Assembly: GCF_038502225.1 (NCBI RefSeq)
Contig: NC_091378.1
Span: forward strand, 3,592,449 to 3,656,448
Source: Cherax quadricarinatus
Taxonomy: Eukaryota; Arthropoda; Malacostraca; Decapoda; Parastacidae
Reading direction: 5' to 3'
DNA length: 64,000 bases
Shown one piece after another: positions 48,186 through 60,175 of this stretch. Each line of letters begins with the position of its first letter. Within the stretch, counting starts at the first letter, position 1. The translations under genes were made by a program, and so were the position numbers. Under the pieces are notes generated by a model that saw nothing but the letters and a program-made list of their open reading frames with translations, did no database searches and was not told where the DNA came from.

Positions 48186-48820
48186 TTTGAAATTTGAGTG
48201 GAAAATCTGTCAGGTTACTTGTTCTATCTAGGCTGGAATATTGCTGCACACTAACAGCACCTTTCAAGGCAGGTGAAATTGCCGACCTGGAAAATGTACA
48301 GAGAACCTTGACGGCGCGCATAACGGAGATAAAACACCTCAATTATTGGGAGCGCTTGAGGTTCCTAAACCTGTATTCCCTGGAACGCAGGAGGGAGAGA
48401 TACATGATTATATACACCTGGAAAATCCTAGAGGGACCAGTACCGAACTTGCACACGAAAATCACTCACTACGAAAGCAAAAGACTTGGCAGACGATGCA
48501 ACATCCCCCAATGAAAAGCAGGGGTGTCACTAGCACGTTAAGAGACCATACAATAAGTGTCAGGGGCCCGAGACTGTTCAACTGCCTTCCAGCACACATA
48601 AGGGGGATTACCAACAGACCCCTGGCAGTCTTCAAGCTGGCACTGGACAAGCACCTAAAGTCAGTTCCTGACCAGCCGGGCTGTGGCTCGTACGTTGGTT
48701 TGCGTGCAGCCAGCAGCAACAGCCTGGTTGATCAGGCTCTGATCCACCAGGAGGCCTGGTCACAGACCGGGCCGCGGGGGCGTTGACCCCCGGAACTCTC
48801 TCCAGGTAAACTCCAGGTAA
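48186..48820 (+). pseudogene. CR1/Jockey-like LINE family B, RT C-terminus with one frameshift
   Basis: The plus frame from about 48194 reads LLVLSRLEYCCTLTAPFKAG, LENVQRTLTARITEI and LYSLERRRERYMIIYTWKIL, and ends at a stop near 48512. Another frame continues with KSRGVTSTLRDHTISVRG, RLFNCLPAHIRGITNRPL and SVPDQPGCGSYVGLRAASS to 48786. The frame change near 48505-48515 lies at a CCCCCA run, suggesting a single-base indel. Motifs are the thumb and C-terminal region of a CR1/Jockey-type RT; the palm with the FADD motif is missing. The 3' tail with GGCGTTGACCCCCGGAACTC ends near 48820. This is the longest family B copy in the window. Confidence 0.85.
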
Positions 48821-49170
48821 CCTCAAGGTAATTATTTTGTTACTGGGACTGCAAGATGGATTTACAAAGTATTGTTGTTTCTTGTGACTGTGACACAGTC
48901 GAGGTATAAAGGAGCATTATGTTCAACATACATGGCCAATTGGAGCATCGAATGAGGCAGGCGTGAAGAACGTTTAACACAGGCCATTAGTCGATCCAAC
49001 GGCCACACCTCGTCCGCTGTTACACACCAAGCTCGGCCTCATTAACAGCCTCGTCAAAATGACTCAAGAAATCGTAATGACACGATTGCAAATAAACTTG
49101 CATTTGTGGTCACAGAGGTGCCTGTGCTAACTTTCCTATGGTGTAGAAATATACCTAGTTGGATGAATCT
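48821..49170. other. Spacer, no gene seen
   Basis: About 350 bp of unique-looking DNA without a recognisable frame. Confidence 0.5.
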
Positions 49171-49275
49171 TATTGTGGCTAGCTGGTCTAGTGGCTAACG
49201 CGACGGGCTGGAGTTTTGAGACTCTATGACCGCGGGTTCAATCCCGGCCGGGGGTATGGTTTAGCCTCGTCAAAG
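49171..49275 (+). mobile_element. Second tRNA-derived SINE (or tRNA pseudogene)
   Basis: The A-box TGGTCTAGTGG (49184-49194) fits the pol III consensus, and a B-box-like GGTTCAATCCC lies at 49235-49245. The T-arm GCGGG-TTCAATC-CCGGC pairs at four of five positions, but the presumed acceptor 5' strand has no partner after it, so it is not a working tRNA. Its head differs from the SINE at 2.25 kb, so it probably belongs to a different family. Confidence 0.65.
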
Positions 49276-49479
49276 TTTTGGATAAAGAAGGTACAGGGTT
49301 TGACTACGTGAAAGATTTTCGAAGTTAGTGACGCTAACCTGAAGGAAGATATGACTATCTGACCCCCAGTTCTAAAGTTATTAAATAATTCTTATTTTAA
49401 GAGAAGTTTACAGCGGCGAGAAAATGAGCGTCAGTCACAAACACTTACGCAGATTTCCAGCAATATTGATGATTACACA

Positions 49480-49565
49480 AATAAGAGCATAAGAAAGAAG
49501 AAGCACTGCAGCAGGCCTACTGGCCGAAGCCAGTCAGGTCCAAGTCACATCCACTTAAGAAGGAT
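49480..49565 (-). mobile_element. Short dispersed repeat (GGCCAGTAGGCCT type)
   Basis: GCACTGCAGCAGGCCTACTG and the following CAGTCAGGTCC are the reverse complement of the repeat at 13060-13135. Confidence 0.6.
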
Positions 49566-49691
49566 GGAGCCCCACACACTAGAAGATCTGTTGACAGCAT
49601 CTCATCTACGAGGATGCTGGATGTCTCTCGTGATTCATTTTCACCGAATTACATTTAATTTTAGTCCAGCCAAACTTCGTTGACGTTAGTA

Positions 49692-49693
<2 letters not shown>

Positions 49694-49777
<84 letters not shown>
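49694..49777. repeat. (CA)n microsatellite
   Basis: A CA run of about 84 bp. Confidence 0.97.
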
Positions 49778-49783
<6 letters not shown>

Positions 49784-49840
49784 CTTGAGAGCATTTCAGG
49801 GGTCAGCGCCCCCGAGACCTGGTCAGTGACTAGGACTCGT
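49784..49840 (-). mobile_element. LINE family B tail scrap
   Basis: CAGGGGTCAGCGCCCCCGAG, then ACCTGGTCAGTGACTAGG, resembles GGGGATCAACGCCCCCGCGG at 24873 in the same orientation. It is short and diverged. Confidence 0.45.
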
Positions 49841-50034
49841 GTAATAGATGATGTCCTATATTCTAGGTAGAAATAGATAGTCCTTCTCAGTAGATAATTC
49901 TCAGTAGATAATTCTCAGTAGATAGCCTAGGTGCTGATATCCAAGTAATCTACTATCTTTCCCATGTATTTTTATGTACTCTCGTGTACTGCCATGTACT
50001 CTTGTATACAGAGTACAAGTGATAACAGTGAATC

Positions 50035-51165
50035 TGTTATCCTCTCTCAGATGTTATCCTGTCTCAGATGTTATTCTCTCTCAGATGTTATCCTGTCTCA
50101 GATGTTATTCTCTCTCAGATGTTATCCTGTCTCAGATGTTATTCTCTCTCAGATGTTATCCTGTCTCAGATGTCATCCTCTCTCTGATGTTATCCTGTCT
50201 CAGATGTTATCCTCTCTCAGATGTTATCCTCTCTCTGATGTTATCCTGTCTCAGATGTCATCCTCTCTCAGATGTTATCCTCTCTCTGATGTTATCCTGT
50301 CTCAGATGTCATCCTCTCTCAGATGTTATCCTGTCTCAGATGTTATTCTCTCTCAGATGTTATCCTGTCTCAGATGTCATCCTCTCTCAGATGTTATCCT
50401 CTCTCAGATGTTATTCTCTCTCAGATGTTATCCTGTCTCAGATGTTATCCTCTCTCAGATGTTATCCTCTCTCAGATGTTATCCTCTCTCAGATGTTATC
50501 CTCTCTCTGATGTTATCCTGTCTCAGATGTCATCCTCTCTCAGATGTTATCCTGTCTCAGATGTTATTCTCTCTCAGATGTTATCCTGTCTCAGATGTTA
50601 TCCTGTCTCAGATGTTATTCTCTCTCAGATGTTATCCTGTCTCAGATGTTATCCTCTCTCAGATGTTATCCTCTCTCAGATGTTATCCTGTCTCAGATGT
50701 TATCCTGTCTCAGATGTTATTCTCTCTCAGATGTTATCCTGTCTCAGATGTTATCCTGTCTCAGATGTTATCCTGTCTCAGATGTTATTCTCTCTCAGAT
50801 GTTATCCTGTCTCAGATGTCATCCTCTCTCTGATGTTATCCTCTCTCAGATATTATCCTGTCTCAGATGTTATCCTCTCTCATATGTTATCCTCTCTCAG
50901 GTGTTATCCTGTCTCAGATGTTATCCTGTCTCAGATGTTATCCTGTATCAGATGTTATCCTGTCTCAGATGTTATCCTGTCTCAGATGTTATCCTCTCTC
51001 AGGTGTTATCCTGTCTCAGATGTTATCCTGTCTCAGATGTTATCCTGTCTCAGATGTTATCCTGTCTCAGATGTTATCCTGTCTCAGATGTTATCCTCTC
51101 TCAGATGTTATCCTGTCTCAGATGTTATCCTGTCTCAGATGTTATCCTGTCTCAGATGATATCCT
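50035..51165. repeat. 17-bp tandem array (TCTCAGATGTTATCCTG)
   Basis: About 66 copies of TCTCAGATGTTATCCTG, with variants TCTCTGATG, GATGTCATCC, GATGTTATTC and the end letters TC or TG. The order of GTTATTC, GTCATCC and CTCTGATG variants repeats, for example in the 50.16-50.30 kb region. The frames (up to 292 residues, SQMLSCLRCYPVSDVI) are artefacts of a stop-free plus strand. Confidence 0.96.
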
Positions 51166-51179
51166 ATCATTGCTTAACC

Positions 51180-51436
51180 TTAAAACTGTCATCCTATCCA
51201 AGTTCAAACTATGACCTGTTATCCTATCCCAGTTCAAACTATGACCTGTTATCCTATCCAAGTTCAAACTATGACCTGTTATCCTATCCAAGTTCAAACT
51301 ATGACCTGTTATCCTATCCAAGTTCAAACTATGACCTGTTATCCTATCCAAGTTCAAACTATGACCTGTTATCCTATCCAAGTTCAAACTATGACCTGTT
51401 ATCCTATCCCAGTTCAAACTGAAAGTGATTATCCTA
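51180..51436. repeat. 30-bp satellite, block B
   Basis: Eight or nine near-identical 30-mers with AGTTCAAACTATGACCTG and TTATCCTATCC. They share CTGTTATCCTA with the following blocks and align with them position by position. Confidence 0.95.
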
Positions 51437-51540
51437 CCCCAAGATGAAGCCAAGAGCTGATGTCACACCCCAGCTAACGCTGTAAACTGTTATCATACTT
51501 CAGCTTAAAATAAAAGCATTTATCATTCCTCAGTTCAAGC
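51437..51540. repeat. Degenerate 30-bp units bridging blocks B and C
   Basis: Three to four strongly diverged 30-mers (ending TTATCCTACCCC, TGTCACACCCC, TTATCATACTTC and TTATCATTCCTC) that still keep the 30-bp register. These look like unhomogenised ancestral units. Confidence 0.8.
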
Positions 51541-54500
51541 TGAAAGCTGCTATCCTACCCACGGTATACATAATAGCTGTTATCCTACCCACGGTATACA
51601 TAATAGCTGCTATCCTACCCACGGTATACATAATAGCTGCTATCCTACCCACGGTATACATAATAGCTGTTATCCTACCCACGGTATACATAATAGTTGC
51701 TATCCTACCCACAGTATACATAATAGCTGCTATCCTACCCACGGTATACATAATAGCTGCTATCCTACCCACGGTATACATAATAGCTGTTATCCTACCC
51801 ACGGTATACATAATAGCTGCTATCCTACCCACGGTATACATAATAGCTGTTATCCTACCCACAGTATACATAATAGCTGCTATCCTACCCACGGTATACA
51901 TAATAGCTGTTATCCTACCCACAGTATACATAATAGCTGCTATCCTACCCACGGTATACATAATAGCTGCTATCCTACCCACGGTATACATAATAGTTGC
52001 TATCCTACCCACGGTATACATAATAGCTGCTATCCTACCCACAGTATACATAATAGCTGCTATCCTACCCACGGTATACATAATAGCTGCTATCCTACCC
52101 ACGGTATACATAATAGCTGCTATCCTACCCACGGTATACATAATAGCTGCTATCCTACCCACGGTATACATAATAGCTGCTATCCTACCCACGGTATACA
52201 TAATAGCTGTTATCCTACCCACAGTATACATAATAGCTGCTATCCTACCCACGGTATACATAATAGCTGCTATCCTACCCACGGTATACATAATAGTTGC
52301 TATCCTACCCACAGTATACATAATAGCTGCTATCCTACCCACGGTATACATAATAGTTGCTATCCTACCCACGGTATACATAATAGATGTTATCCTACCC
52401 ACGGTATACATAATAGCTGCTATCCTACCCACGGTATACATAATAGCTGCTATCCTACCCACGGTATACATAATAGCTGCTATCCTACCCACGGTATACA
52501 TAATAGCTGCTATCCTACCCACGGTATACATAATAGCTGTTATCCTACCCACGGTATACATAATAGCTGCTATCCTACCCACGGTATACATAATAGCTGC
52601 TATCCTACCCACGGTATACATAATAGCTGCTATCCTACCCACGGTATACATAATAGCTGCTATCCTACCCACGGTATACATAATAGCTGCTATCCTACCC
52701 ACGGTATACATAATAGCTGCTATCCTACCCACGGTATACATAATAGCTGCTATCCTACCCACGGTATACATAATAGCTGCTATCCTACCCACGGTATACA
52801 TAATAGCTGTTATCCTACCCACGGTATACATAATAGCTGCTATCCTACCCACGGTATACATAATAGCTGTTATCCTACCCACGGTATACATAATAGCTGT
52901 TATCCTACCCACGGTATACATAATAGCTGTTATCCTACCCACGGTATACATAATAGCTGTTATCCTACCCACGGTATACATAATAGCTGTTATCCTACCC
53001 ACAGTATACATAATAGCTGCTATCCTACCCACGGTATACATAATAGCTGCTATCCTACCCACGGTATACATAATAGTTGCTATCCTACCCACAGTATACA
53101 TAATAGCTGCTATCCTACCCACGGTATACATAATAGCTGTTATCCTACCCACGGTATACATAATAGCTGTTATCCTACCCACAGTATACATAATAGCTGC
53201 TATCCTACCCACGGTATACATAATAGATGTTATCCTACCCACGGTATACATAATAGCTGCTATCCTACCCACGGTATACATAATAGCTGCTATCCTACCC
53301 ACGGTATACATAATAGCTGTTATCCTACCCACAGTATACATAATAGTTGCTATCCTACCCACGGTATACATAATAGATGTTATCCTACCCACGGTATACA
53401 TAATAGCTGCTATCCTACCCACGGTATACATAATAGCTGTTATCCTACCCACGGTATACATAATAGCTGCTATCCTACCCACGGTATACATAATAGATGT
53501 TATCCTACCCACGGTATACATAATAGCTGCTATCCTACCCACGGTATACATAATAGATGTTATCCTACCCACGGTATACATAATAGATGTTATCCTACCC
53601 ACGGTATACATAATAGCTGCTATCCTACCCACGGTATACATAATAGCTGTTATCCTACCCACGGTATACATAATAGCTGCTATCCTACCCACGGTATACA
53701 TAATAGATGTTATCCTACCCACGGTATACATAATAGCTGCTATCCTACCCACGGTATACATAATAGCTGCTATCCTACCCACGGTATACATAATAGCTGT
53801 TATCCTACCCACAGTATACATAATAGCTGCTATCCTACCCACGGTATACATAATAGATGTTATCCTACCCACGGTATACATAATAGCTGCTATCCTACCC
53901 ACGGTATACATAATAGCTGTTATCCTACCCACGGTATACATAATAGCTGCTATCCTACCCACGGTATACATAATAGATGTTATCCTACCCACGGTATACA
54001 TAATAGCTGCTATCCTACCCACGGTATACATAATAGATGTTATCCTACCCACGGTATACATAATAGATGTTATCCTACCCACGGTATACATAATAGCTGC
54101 TATACTACCCACGGTATACATAATAGCTGTTATCCTACCCACGGTATACATAATAGCTGCTATCCTACCCACGGTATACATAATAGATGTTATCCTACCC
54201 ACGGTATACATAATAGCTGTTATCCTACCCACGGTATACATAATAGCTGTTATCCTACCCACGGTATACATAATAGCTGCTATCCTACCCACGGTATACA
54301 TAATAGCTGCTATCCTACCCACGGTATACATAATAGATGTTATCCTACCCACGGTATACATAATAGCTGCTATCCTACCCACGGTATACATAATAGCTGC
54401 TATCCTACCCACGGTATACATAATAGATGTTATCCTACCCACGGTATACATAATAGCTGCTATCCTACCCACGGTATACATAATAGCTGCTATCCTACCC

Positions 54501-55312
54501 ACGGTATACATAATAGATGTTATCCTACCCACGGTATACATAATAGCTGCTATCCTACCCACGGTATACATAATAGATGTTATCCTACCCACGGTATACA
54601 TAATAGATGTTATCCTACCCACGGTATACATAATAGCTGCTATCCTACCCACGGTATACATAATAGATGTTATCCTACCCACGGTATACATAATAGATGT
54701 TATCCTACCCACGGTATACATAATAGCTGCTATCCTACCCACGGTATACATAATAGCTGCTATCCTACCCACGGTATACATAATAGATGTTATCCTACCC
54801 ACGGTATACATAATAGCTGCTATCCTACCCACGGTATACATAATAGCTGCTATCCTACCCACGGTATACATAATAGATGTTATCCTACCCACGGTATACA
54901 TAATAGCTGCTATCCTACCCACGGTATACATAATAGCTGTTATCCTACCCACGGTATACATAATAGATGTTATCCTACCCACGGTATACATAATAGATGT
55001 TATCCTACCCACGGTATACATAATAGCTGCTATCCTACCCACGGTATACATAATAGCTGTTATCCTACCCACGGTATACATAATAGCTGCTATCCTACCC
55101 ACGGTATACATAATAGCTGCTATCCTACCCACGGTATACATAATAGCTGTTATCCTACCCAGGGTATACATAATAGCTGTTATCCTACCCACGGTATACA
55201 TAATAGCTGCTATCCTACCCACGGTATACATAATAGCTGCTATCCTACCCACGGTATACATAATAGTTGTTATCCTACCCACGGTATACATAATAGCTGT
55301 TATCCTACCCAC
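51541..55312. repeat. 30-bp satellite, block C (about 126 copies)
   Basis: About 3.8 kb of 30-mers with GCTATCCTACCCACGGTATA and CATAATAGCTG. The register is perfect throughout; I noted no indel. Variants are limited to GCTGC, GCTGT, GATGT and GTTGC, plus CAGTATAC. From 53221 to about 54200 the order of variants repeats with a 480-bp (16-unit) step. The minus frame of 1260 residues (VGRIAAIMYT decapeptides) is stop-free because 30 is a multiple of three; I see no other coding signal. Confidence 0.97.
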
Positions 55313-56520
55313 GGTTAAACCATTAGCTGTTATCCTACCCCAGGTTAAACCAGGAGCTGTTATCCTACCCCAGGTTAAACCAGGAGCTGTTATCCTACCC
55401 CAGGTTAAACCAGAAGCTGTTATCCTACCCCAGGTTAAACCAGGAGCTGTTATCCTACCCTAGGTTAAGCCAGGAGCTGTTATTCTACCCCAGGTTAAAC
55501 CAGGAGCTGTTATCCTACCCCAGGTTAAACCAGGAGCTGTTATCCTACCCCAGGTTAAACCAGGAGCTGTTATCCTACCCCAGGTTAAACCAGGAGCTGT
55601 TATCCTACCCCAGGTTAAACCAGGAGCTGTTATCCTACTCCAGGTTAAACCAGAAGCTGTTATCCTACTCCAGCTTAAACCAGGAGCTGTTATCCTACCC
55701 CAGGTTAAACCAGGAGCTGTTATCCTACCCCAGGTAAAACCTGGAGCTGTTATCCTATCCCCAGGTTAAACCAGGACCTGTTACCCCGCCCCAGGTTAAA
55801 CCAGGAGCTGTTATCCTACCCCAGGTTAAACCAGGAGCTGTTATCCTACCCCAGGTTAAGCCAGGAGCTGTTATCCTACCCCAGGTTAAACCAGGAGCTG
55901 TTATCCTACCCCAGGTTAAACCAGGAGCTGTTATCCTACCCCAGGTTAAACCAGGAGCTGTTATCCTACCCTAGGTTAAACCAGGAGCTGTTATCCTACC
56001 CCAGGTTAAACCAGGAGCTGTTATCCTACCCCAGGTTAAACCAGGAGCTGTTATCCTACCCTATGTTAAACCAGGAGCTGTTATCATATCCCAGGTTAAA
56101 CCAGGAGCTGTTATCCTACCCCAGGTTAAACCAGGAGCTGTTATCCTACCCCAGGTTAAACCAGGAGCTGTTATCCTACCCCAGGTTAAACCAGGAGCTG
56201 TTATCCTACCCCAGGTTAAACCAGGAGCTATTATCCTACCCTAGGTTAAACCAGGAGCTGTTATCCTACCCCAGGTTAAACCAGGAGCTGTTATCCTACC
56301 CCAGGTTAAACCAGGAGCTGTTATCCTACCCCAGGTTAAACCAGGAGCTGTTATCCTACCTTAGGTTAAACCAGGAGCTGTTATCCTACCCCAGGTTAAA
56401 CCAGGAGCTGTTATCCTACCCCAGGTTAAACCAGGAGCTGTTATCCTACCCCGAGGTTAAACCAGGACCTGTTACCCCGCCCCAGGTTAAACCAGGAGCT
56501 GCTATCCTGCCCTAGGTTAA
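55313..56520. repeat. 30-bp satellite, block D (about 40 copies)
   Basis: 30-mers with AGGTTAAACCAGGAGCTG and TTATCCTACCCC. The block begins exactly in phase with block C (126 units from its start). Single-base insertions occur near 55760 and 56453. The marker GGACCTGTTACCCCGCCCC appears at both. Confidence 0.96.
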
Positions 56521-56648
56521 ACTGTACTCCAGTACACTCTTATGTACCCTCCATGTACTCCAGTACAGGCATATGTACCCCACTAGACACCACAAACACT
56601 GTCGAAAATAGGGTAGCATATTCCGTAGACTTTATTTAACATACTGCA

Positions 56649-56649
<1 letters not shown>

Positions 56650-56747
<98 letters not shown>

Positions 56748-56766
56748 GCTGTTGTTATTATTATTA
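56650..56766. repeat. (AAT)n(ATT)n palindromic microsatellite
   Basis: An AAT run to about 56690 flips to an ATT run to 56766, so the tract can fold on itself. It joins the dispersed repeat on the right. Confidence 0.95.
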
Positions 56767-56934
56767 AAAATTATAATAATTGGATCTTAATGTTTTTATG
56801 GGAAAGCGCTAAACCCGTAAGGAGGTGTCGTAAAGGTAATTGGAAATGGGATGTCAGCAGTTTTAATCCAAGGGAGGGGATGACAGCTCAAGTTCCTTGG
56901 ATCAAAAGCCCGTTGCCAGTTTCAAGATTGGAAG
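56767..56934 (+). mobile_element. Dispersed repeat (AAGCGCTAAACCCGT type)
   Basis: GGGAAAGCGCTAAACCCGTA lies at 56800-56819, with TTCCTTGGATCAAAAGCCCG downstream at 56892-56911. The reverse complement of the head occurs at about 26.31 kb, and a diverged CCTTCCTTGGATCAAACCTG at 40.39 kb. I recall this as a widespread decapod repeat; no protein was seen. Confidence 0.6.
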
Positions 56935-57182
56935 TAAGTAGGTACCTGGGTGTTCGTCACTTTACACCTGCTGTAACAGTTCACCTAGCAGTAAGTATGT
57001 ACCTGGGTGTCAGTCACCTTACACCTGCTGTAACAGTTCACCTAGCAGTAAGTAGGTACCTGGGTGTTAGTCACCTTACACCTGCTGTCACTGTTCATCT
57101 AGTAGTAAGTAGGTACCTGGGTGTTAGTCACTTTACACCTGATGTCACTGTTCACCTAGCAGTAAATAGGTACCTGAGTGTT
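56935..57182 (+). repeat. 57-bp tandem array of SINE body
   Basis: Four and a fraction units containing AGTAAGTAGGTACCTGGGTG and CTGTAACAGTTCACCTAGC, with a 57-bp step (TACCTGGGTG at 56943, 57000, 57057 and onward). The same sequence is single copy in the SINE at 2.25 kb. It ends in CGTGGGTGGCATCCTGGGGG. Confidence 0.9.
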
Positions 57183-57249
57183 AAGTGACACGTGGGTGGC
57201 ATCCTGGGGGATGACAGTATACCTCAGATAGAGCTGAACACTGAAAATA

Positions 57250-57720
57250 GCTGAGGTGTGATAACAGCTCTAAGTCTGTAAATGAGCTAAGGTAAGATAA
57301 CAGTTCCTAGCCTATAAATGATCTGAGGTGTGATAACAGCTCCTAGCCTATAAATGAGCTAAGGTAAGATAACAGTTCCTAGCCTATAAATGATCTGAGG
57401 TGTGATAACAGCTCCTAGCCTATAAATGAGCTAAGGTAAGATAACAGTTCCTAGCCTATAAATGAGCTAAGGTAAGATAACAGTTCCTAGCCTATAAATG
57501 AGCTAAGGTAAGATAACAGTTCCTAGCCTATAAATGAGCTAAGGTAAGATAACAGTTCCTAGCCTATAAATGAGCTAAGGTAAGATAACAGTTCCTAACC
57601 TATAAATGAGCTAAGGTAAGATAACAGTTCCTAACCTATAAATGAGCTAAGGTAAGATAACAGTTCCTAGCCTATAAACAAGCTGAGATAACAGCTCGTA
57701 TTCTGTAAATGAGTTAAGGC
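57250..57720. repeat. 36-bp tandem array
   Basis: About 13 copies of a 36-mer containing GAGCTAAGGTAAGATAACAG and TTCCTAGCCTATAAAT. A GATCTGAGGTGTGATAACAG variant at the left alternates with the main form as a dimer of about 72 bp. Confidence 0.95.
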
Positions 57721-57964
57721 AGGAACTCGTCTCCCCCTGTAAATTAGCTCAGCTAAACTCACCTCAGCTAGAAACATTGACTAACAGGAACGCAGTAAAA
57801 TACTCGCCGGGTACTACCTAGAAAGTCATCTAGTAAAAAGTAATTGAAATGGGTTTCAGTTTGTGACGTTTTGACAGGAAGTCGAAAATATCGGAAGTAT
57901 CTAGAGTGATGGTACTCTGTTTGACCTGTTTTATGTACTCTGAGTACTCTAGGGGTTTAATTGG
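57721..57964. other. Spacer, no gene seen
   Basis: Unique-looking DNA between two arrays. Confidence 0.5.
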
Positions 57965-58432
57965 TGATGTGGCTGGTTTAACTAGCCTTATTAATGTATT
58001 ATATGGCTAGTTTAACTATCCTTATTAATGTATTATGTGACTGGTTTAACTATCCTTATTAATGTATTATGTGGCTGGTTTAACTATCCTTATTAATGTA
58101 TTATGTGGCTGGTTTAACTATCCGTATTAATGTATTATATGGCTGGTTTAACTATCCTTATTAATGTATTATGTGGCTGGTTTAACTATCCGTATTAATG
58201 TATTATATGGCTGGTTTAACTATCCTTATTAATGTATTATGTGGCTGGTTTAACTATCCGTATTAATGTATTATGTGGCTGGTTTAACTATCCGTATTAC
58301 TGTATTATATGGCTGGTTTAACTATCCTGATTAATGTATTATGTGGCTGGTTTGACTATCCGTATTAATGTATTATGTAACTGATTTAACTATCCTCATT
58401 ATTCATGTGGTTGGTTTAACTACCCTCATTCT
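57965..58432. repeat. 34-bp tandem array
   Basis: About 13 copies of a 34-mer with CTGGTTTAACTATCC and TTATTAATGTATTAT. CCTTATT and CCGTATT variants alternate for part of the array. Confidence 0.95.
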
Positions 58433-58479
58433 GACACATTATTGTTATGTTGGTCTTTCTGTGTGCTGATGCACGAACA

Positions 58480-60175
58480 CCATCAAGACTGATAACCTTC
58501 TATCAAGGCAGAGGGACTGATAACCTTCTATCAAGGCTGAGGGACTGATAACCTTCTATCAAGGCTGAGGGACTGATAACCTTCTATCAAGGCAGAGGGA
58601 CTGATAACCTTCTATCAAGGCTGAGGGACTGATAACCTTCTATCAAGGCAGAGGGACTGATAACCTTCTATCAAGGCTGAGGGACTGATAACCTTCTATC
58701 AAGGCAGAGGGACTGATAACCTTCTATCAAGGCAGAGGGGCTGATAACCTTCTATCAAGGCAGAGGGACTGATAACCTTCTATCAAGGCAGAGGGACTGA
58801 TAGCCTTCTATCAAGGCAGAGGGACTGATAACCTTCTATCAAGGCAGAGGGACTGATAACCTTCTATCAAGGCAGAGGGACTGATAACCTTCTATCAAGG
58901 CAGAGGGACTGATAACCTTCTATCAAGGCTGAGGGACTGATAACCTTCTATCAAGGCAGAGGGACTGATAACCTTCTATCAAGGCAGAGGGACTGATAAC
59001 CTTCTATCAAGGCTGAGGGACTGATAACCTTCTATCAAGGCAGAGGGACTGATAACCTTCTATCAAGGCTGAGTTACTGATAACCTTCTATCAAGGCAGA
59101 GGGACTGATAACCTTCTATCAAGGCAGAGGGGCTGATAACCTTCTATCAAGGCAGAGGGACTGATAACCTTCTATCAAGGCAGAGGGACTGATAGCCTTC
59201 TATCAAGGCAGAGGGACTGATAACCTTCTATCAAGGCAGAGGGACTGATAACCTTCTATCAAGGCAGAGGGACTGATAACCTTCTATCAAGGCTGAGGGA
59301 CTGATAACCTTCTATCAAGGCAGAGGGACTGATAACCTTCTATCAAGGCTGAGGGACTGATAACCTTCTATCAAGGCAGAGGGACTGATAACCTTCTATC
59401 AAGGCAGAGGGGCTGATAACCTTCTATCAAGGCAGAGGGACTGATAACCTTCTATCAAGGCAGAGGGACTGATAGCCTTCTATCAAGGCAGAGGGACTGA
59501 TAACCTTCTATCAAGGCAGAGGGACTGATAACCTTCTATCAAGGCAGAGGGACTGATAACCTTCTATCAAGGCAGAGGGACTGATAACCTTCTATCAAGG
59601 CTGAGGGACTGATAACCTTCTATCAAGGCAGAGGGACTGATAACCTTCTATCAAGGCAGAGGGACTGATAACCTTCTATCAAGGCAGAGGGACTGATCAC
59701 CTTCTATCAAGGCAGAGGGACTGATCACCTTCTATCAAGGCAGAGGGACTGATAACCTTCTATCAAGGCAGAGGGACTGATAACCTTCTATCAAGGCAGA
59801 GGGACTGATAACCTTCTATCAAGGCAGAGGGACTGATAACCTTCTATCAAGGCAGAGGGACTGATAACCTTCTATCAAGGCAGAGGGACTGATAACCTTC
59901 TATCAAGGCAGAGGGACTGATCACCTTCTATCAAGGCAGAGGGACTGATCACCTTCTATCAAGGCTGAGGGACTGATAACCTTCTATCAAGGCAGAGGGA
60001 CTGATAACCTTCTATCAAGGCAGAGGGACTGATAACCTTCTATCAAGGCAGAGGGACTGATAACCTTCTATCAAGGCAGAGAGACTGATCACCTTCTATC
60101 AAGGCAGAGGGACTGATCACCTTCTATTAAAACTGAGGGACTGACACCTTTTATCAAGGCTGAGGGACCGATCAC
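58480..60175 (-). repeat. 28-bp satellite array, inverted relative to 5.4-11.0 kb
   Basis: About 60 copies of a 28-mer reading CCTTCTATCAAGG, then CAGAGGGACTGATAA on plus. Its reverse complement aligns over its whole length with the 28-mer at 5.4-11.0 kb; the main difference is GATAACC for GACCACC. Marker units (GGGGCTGATAACC and GACTGATAGCC) recur with steps of 392 and 280 bp (14 and 10 units). GATCACC, which is closer to the other array, appears after about 59.69 kb. Confidence 0.96.

Noticed and set aside
49171..49275. Functional tRNA gene
   Set aside because: A and B boxes are present but the acceptor stem does not pair and the T-arm has a mismatch; better read as a SINE head or tRNA pseudogene.
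51530..55312. A 1260-residue minus-strand protein of VGRIAAIMYT decapeptides
   Set aside because: 30-bp satellite with a unit divisible by three; no start context, no flanking domain, and the same register continues into non-coding blocks B and D.
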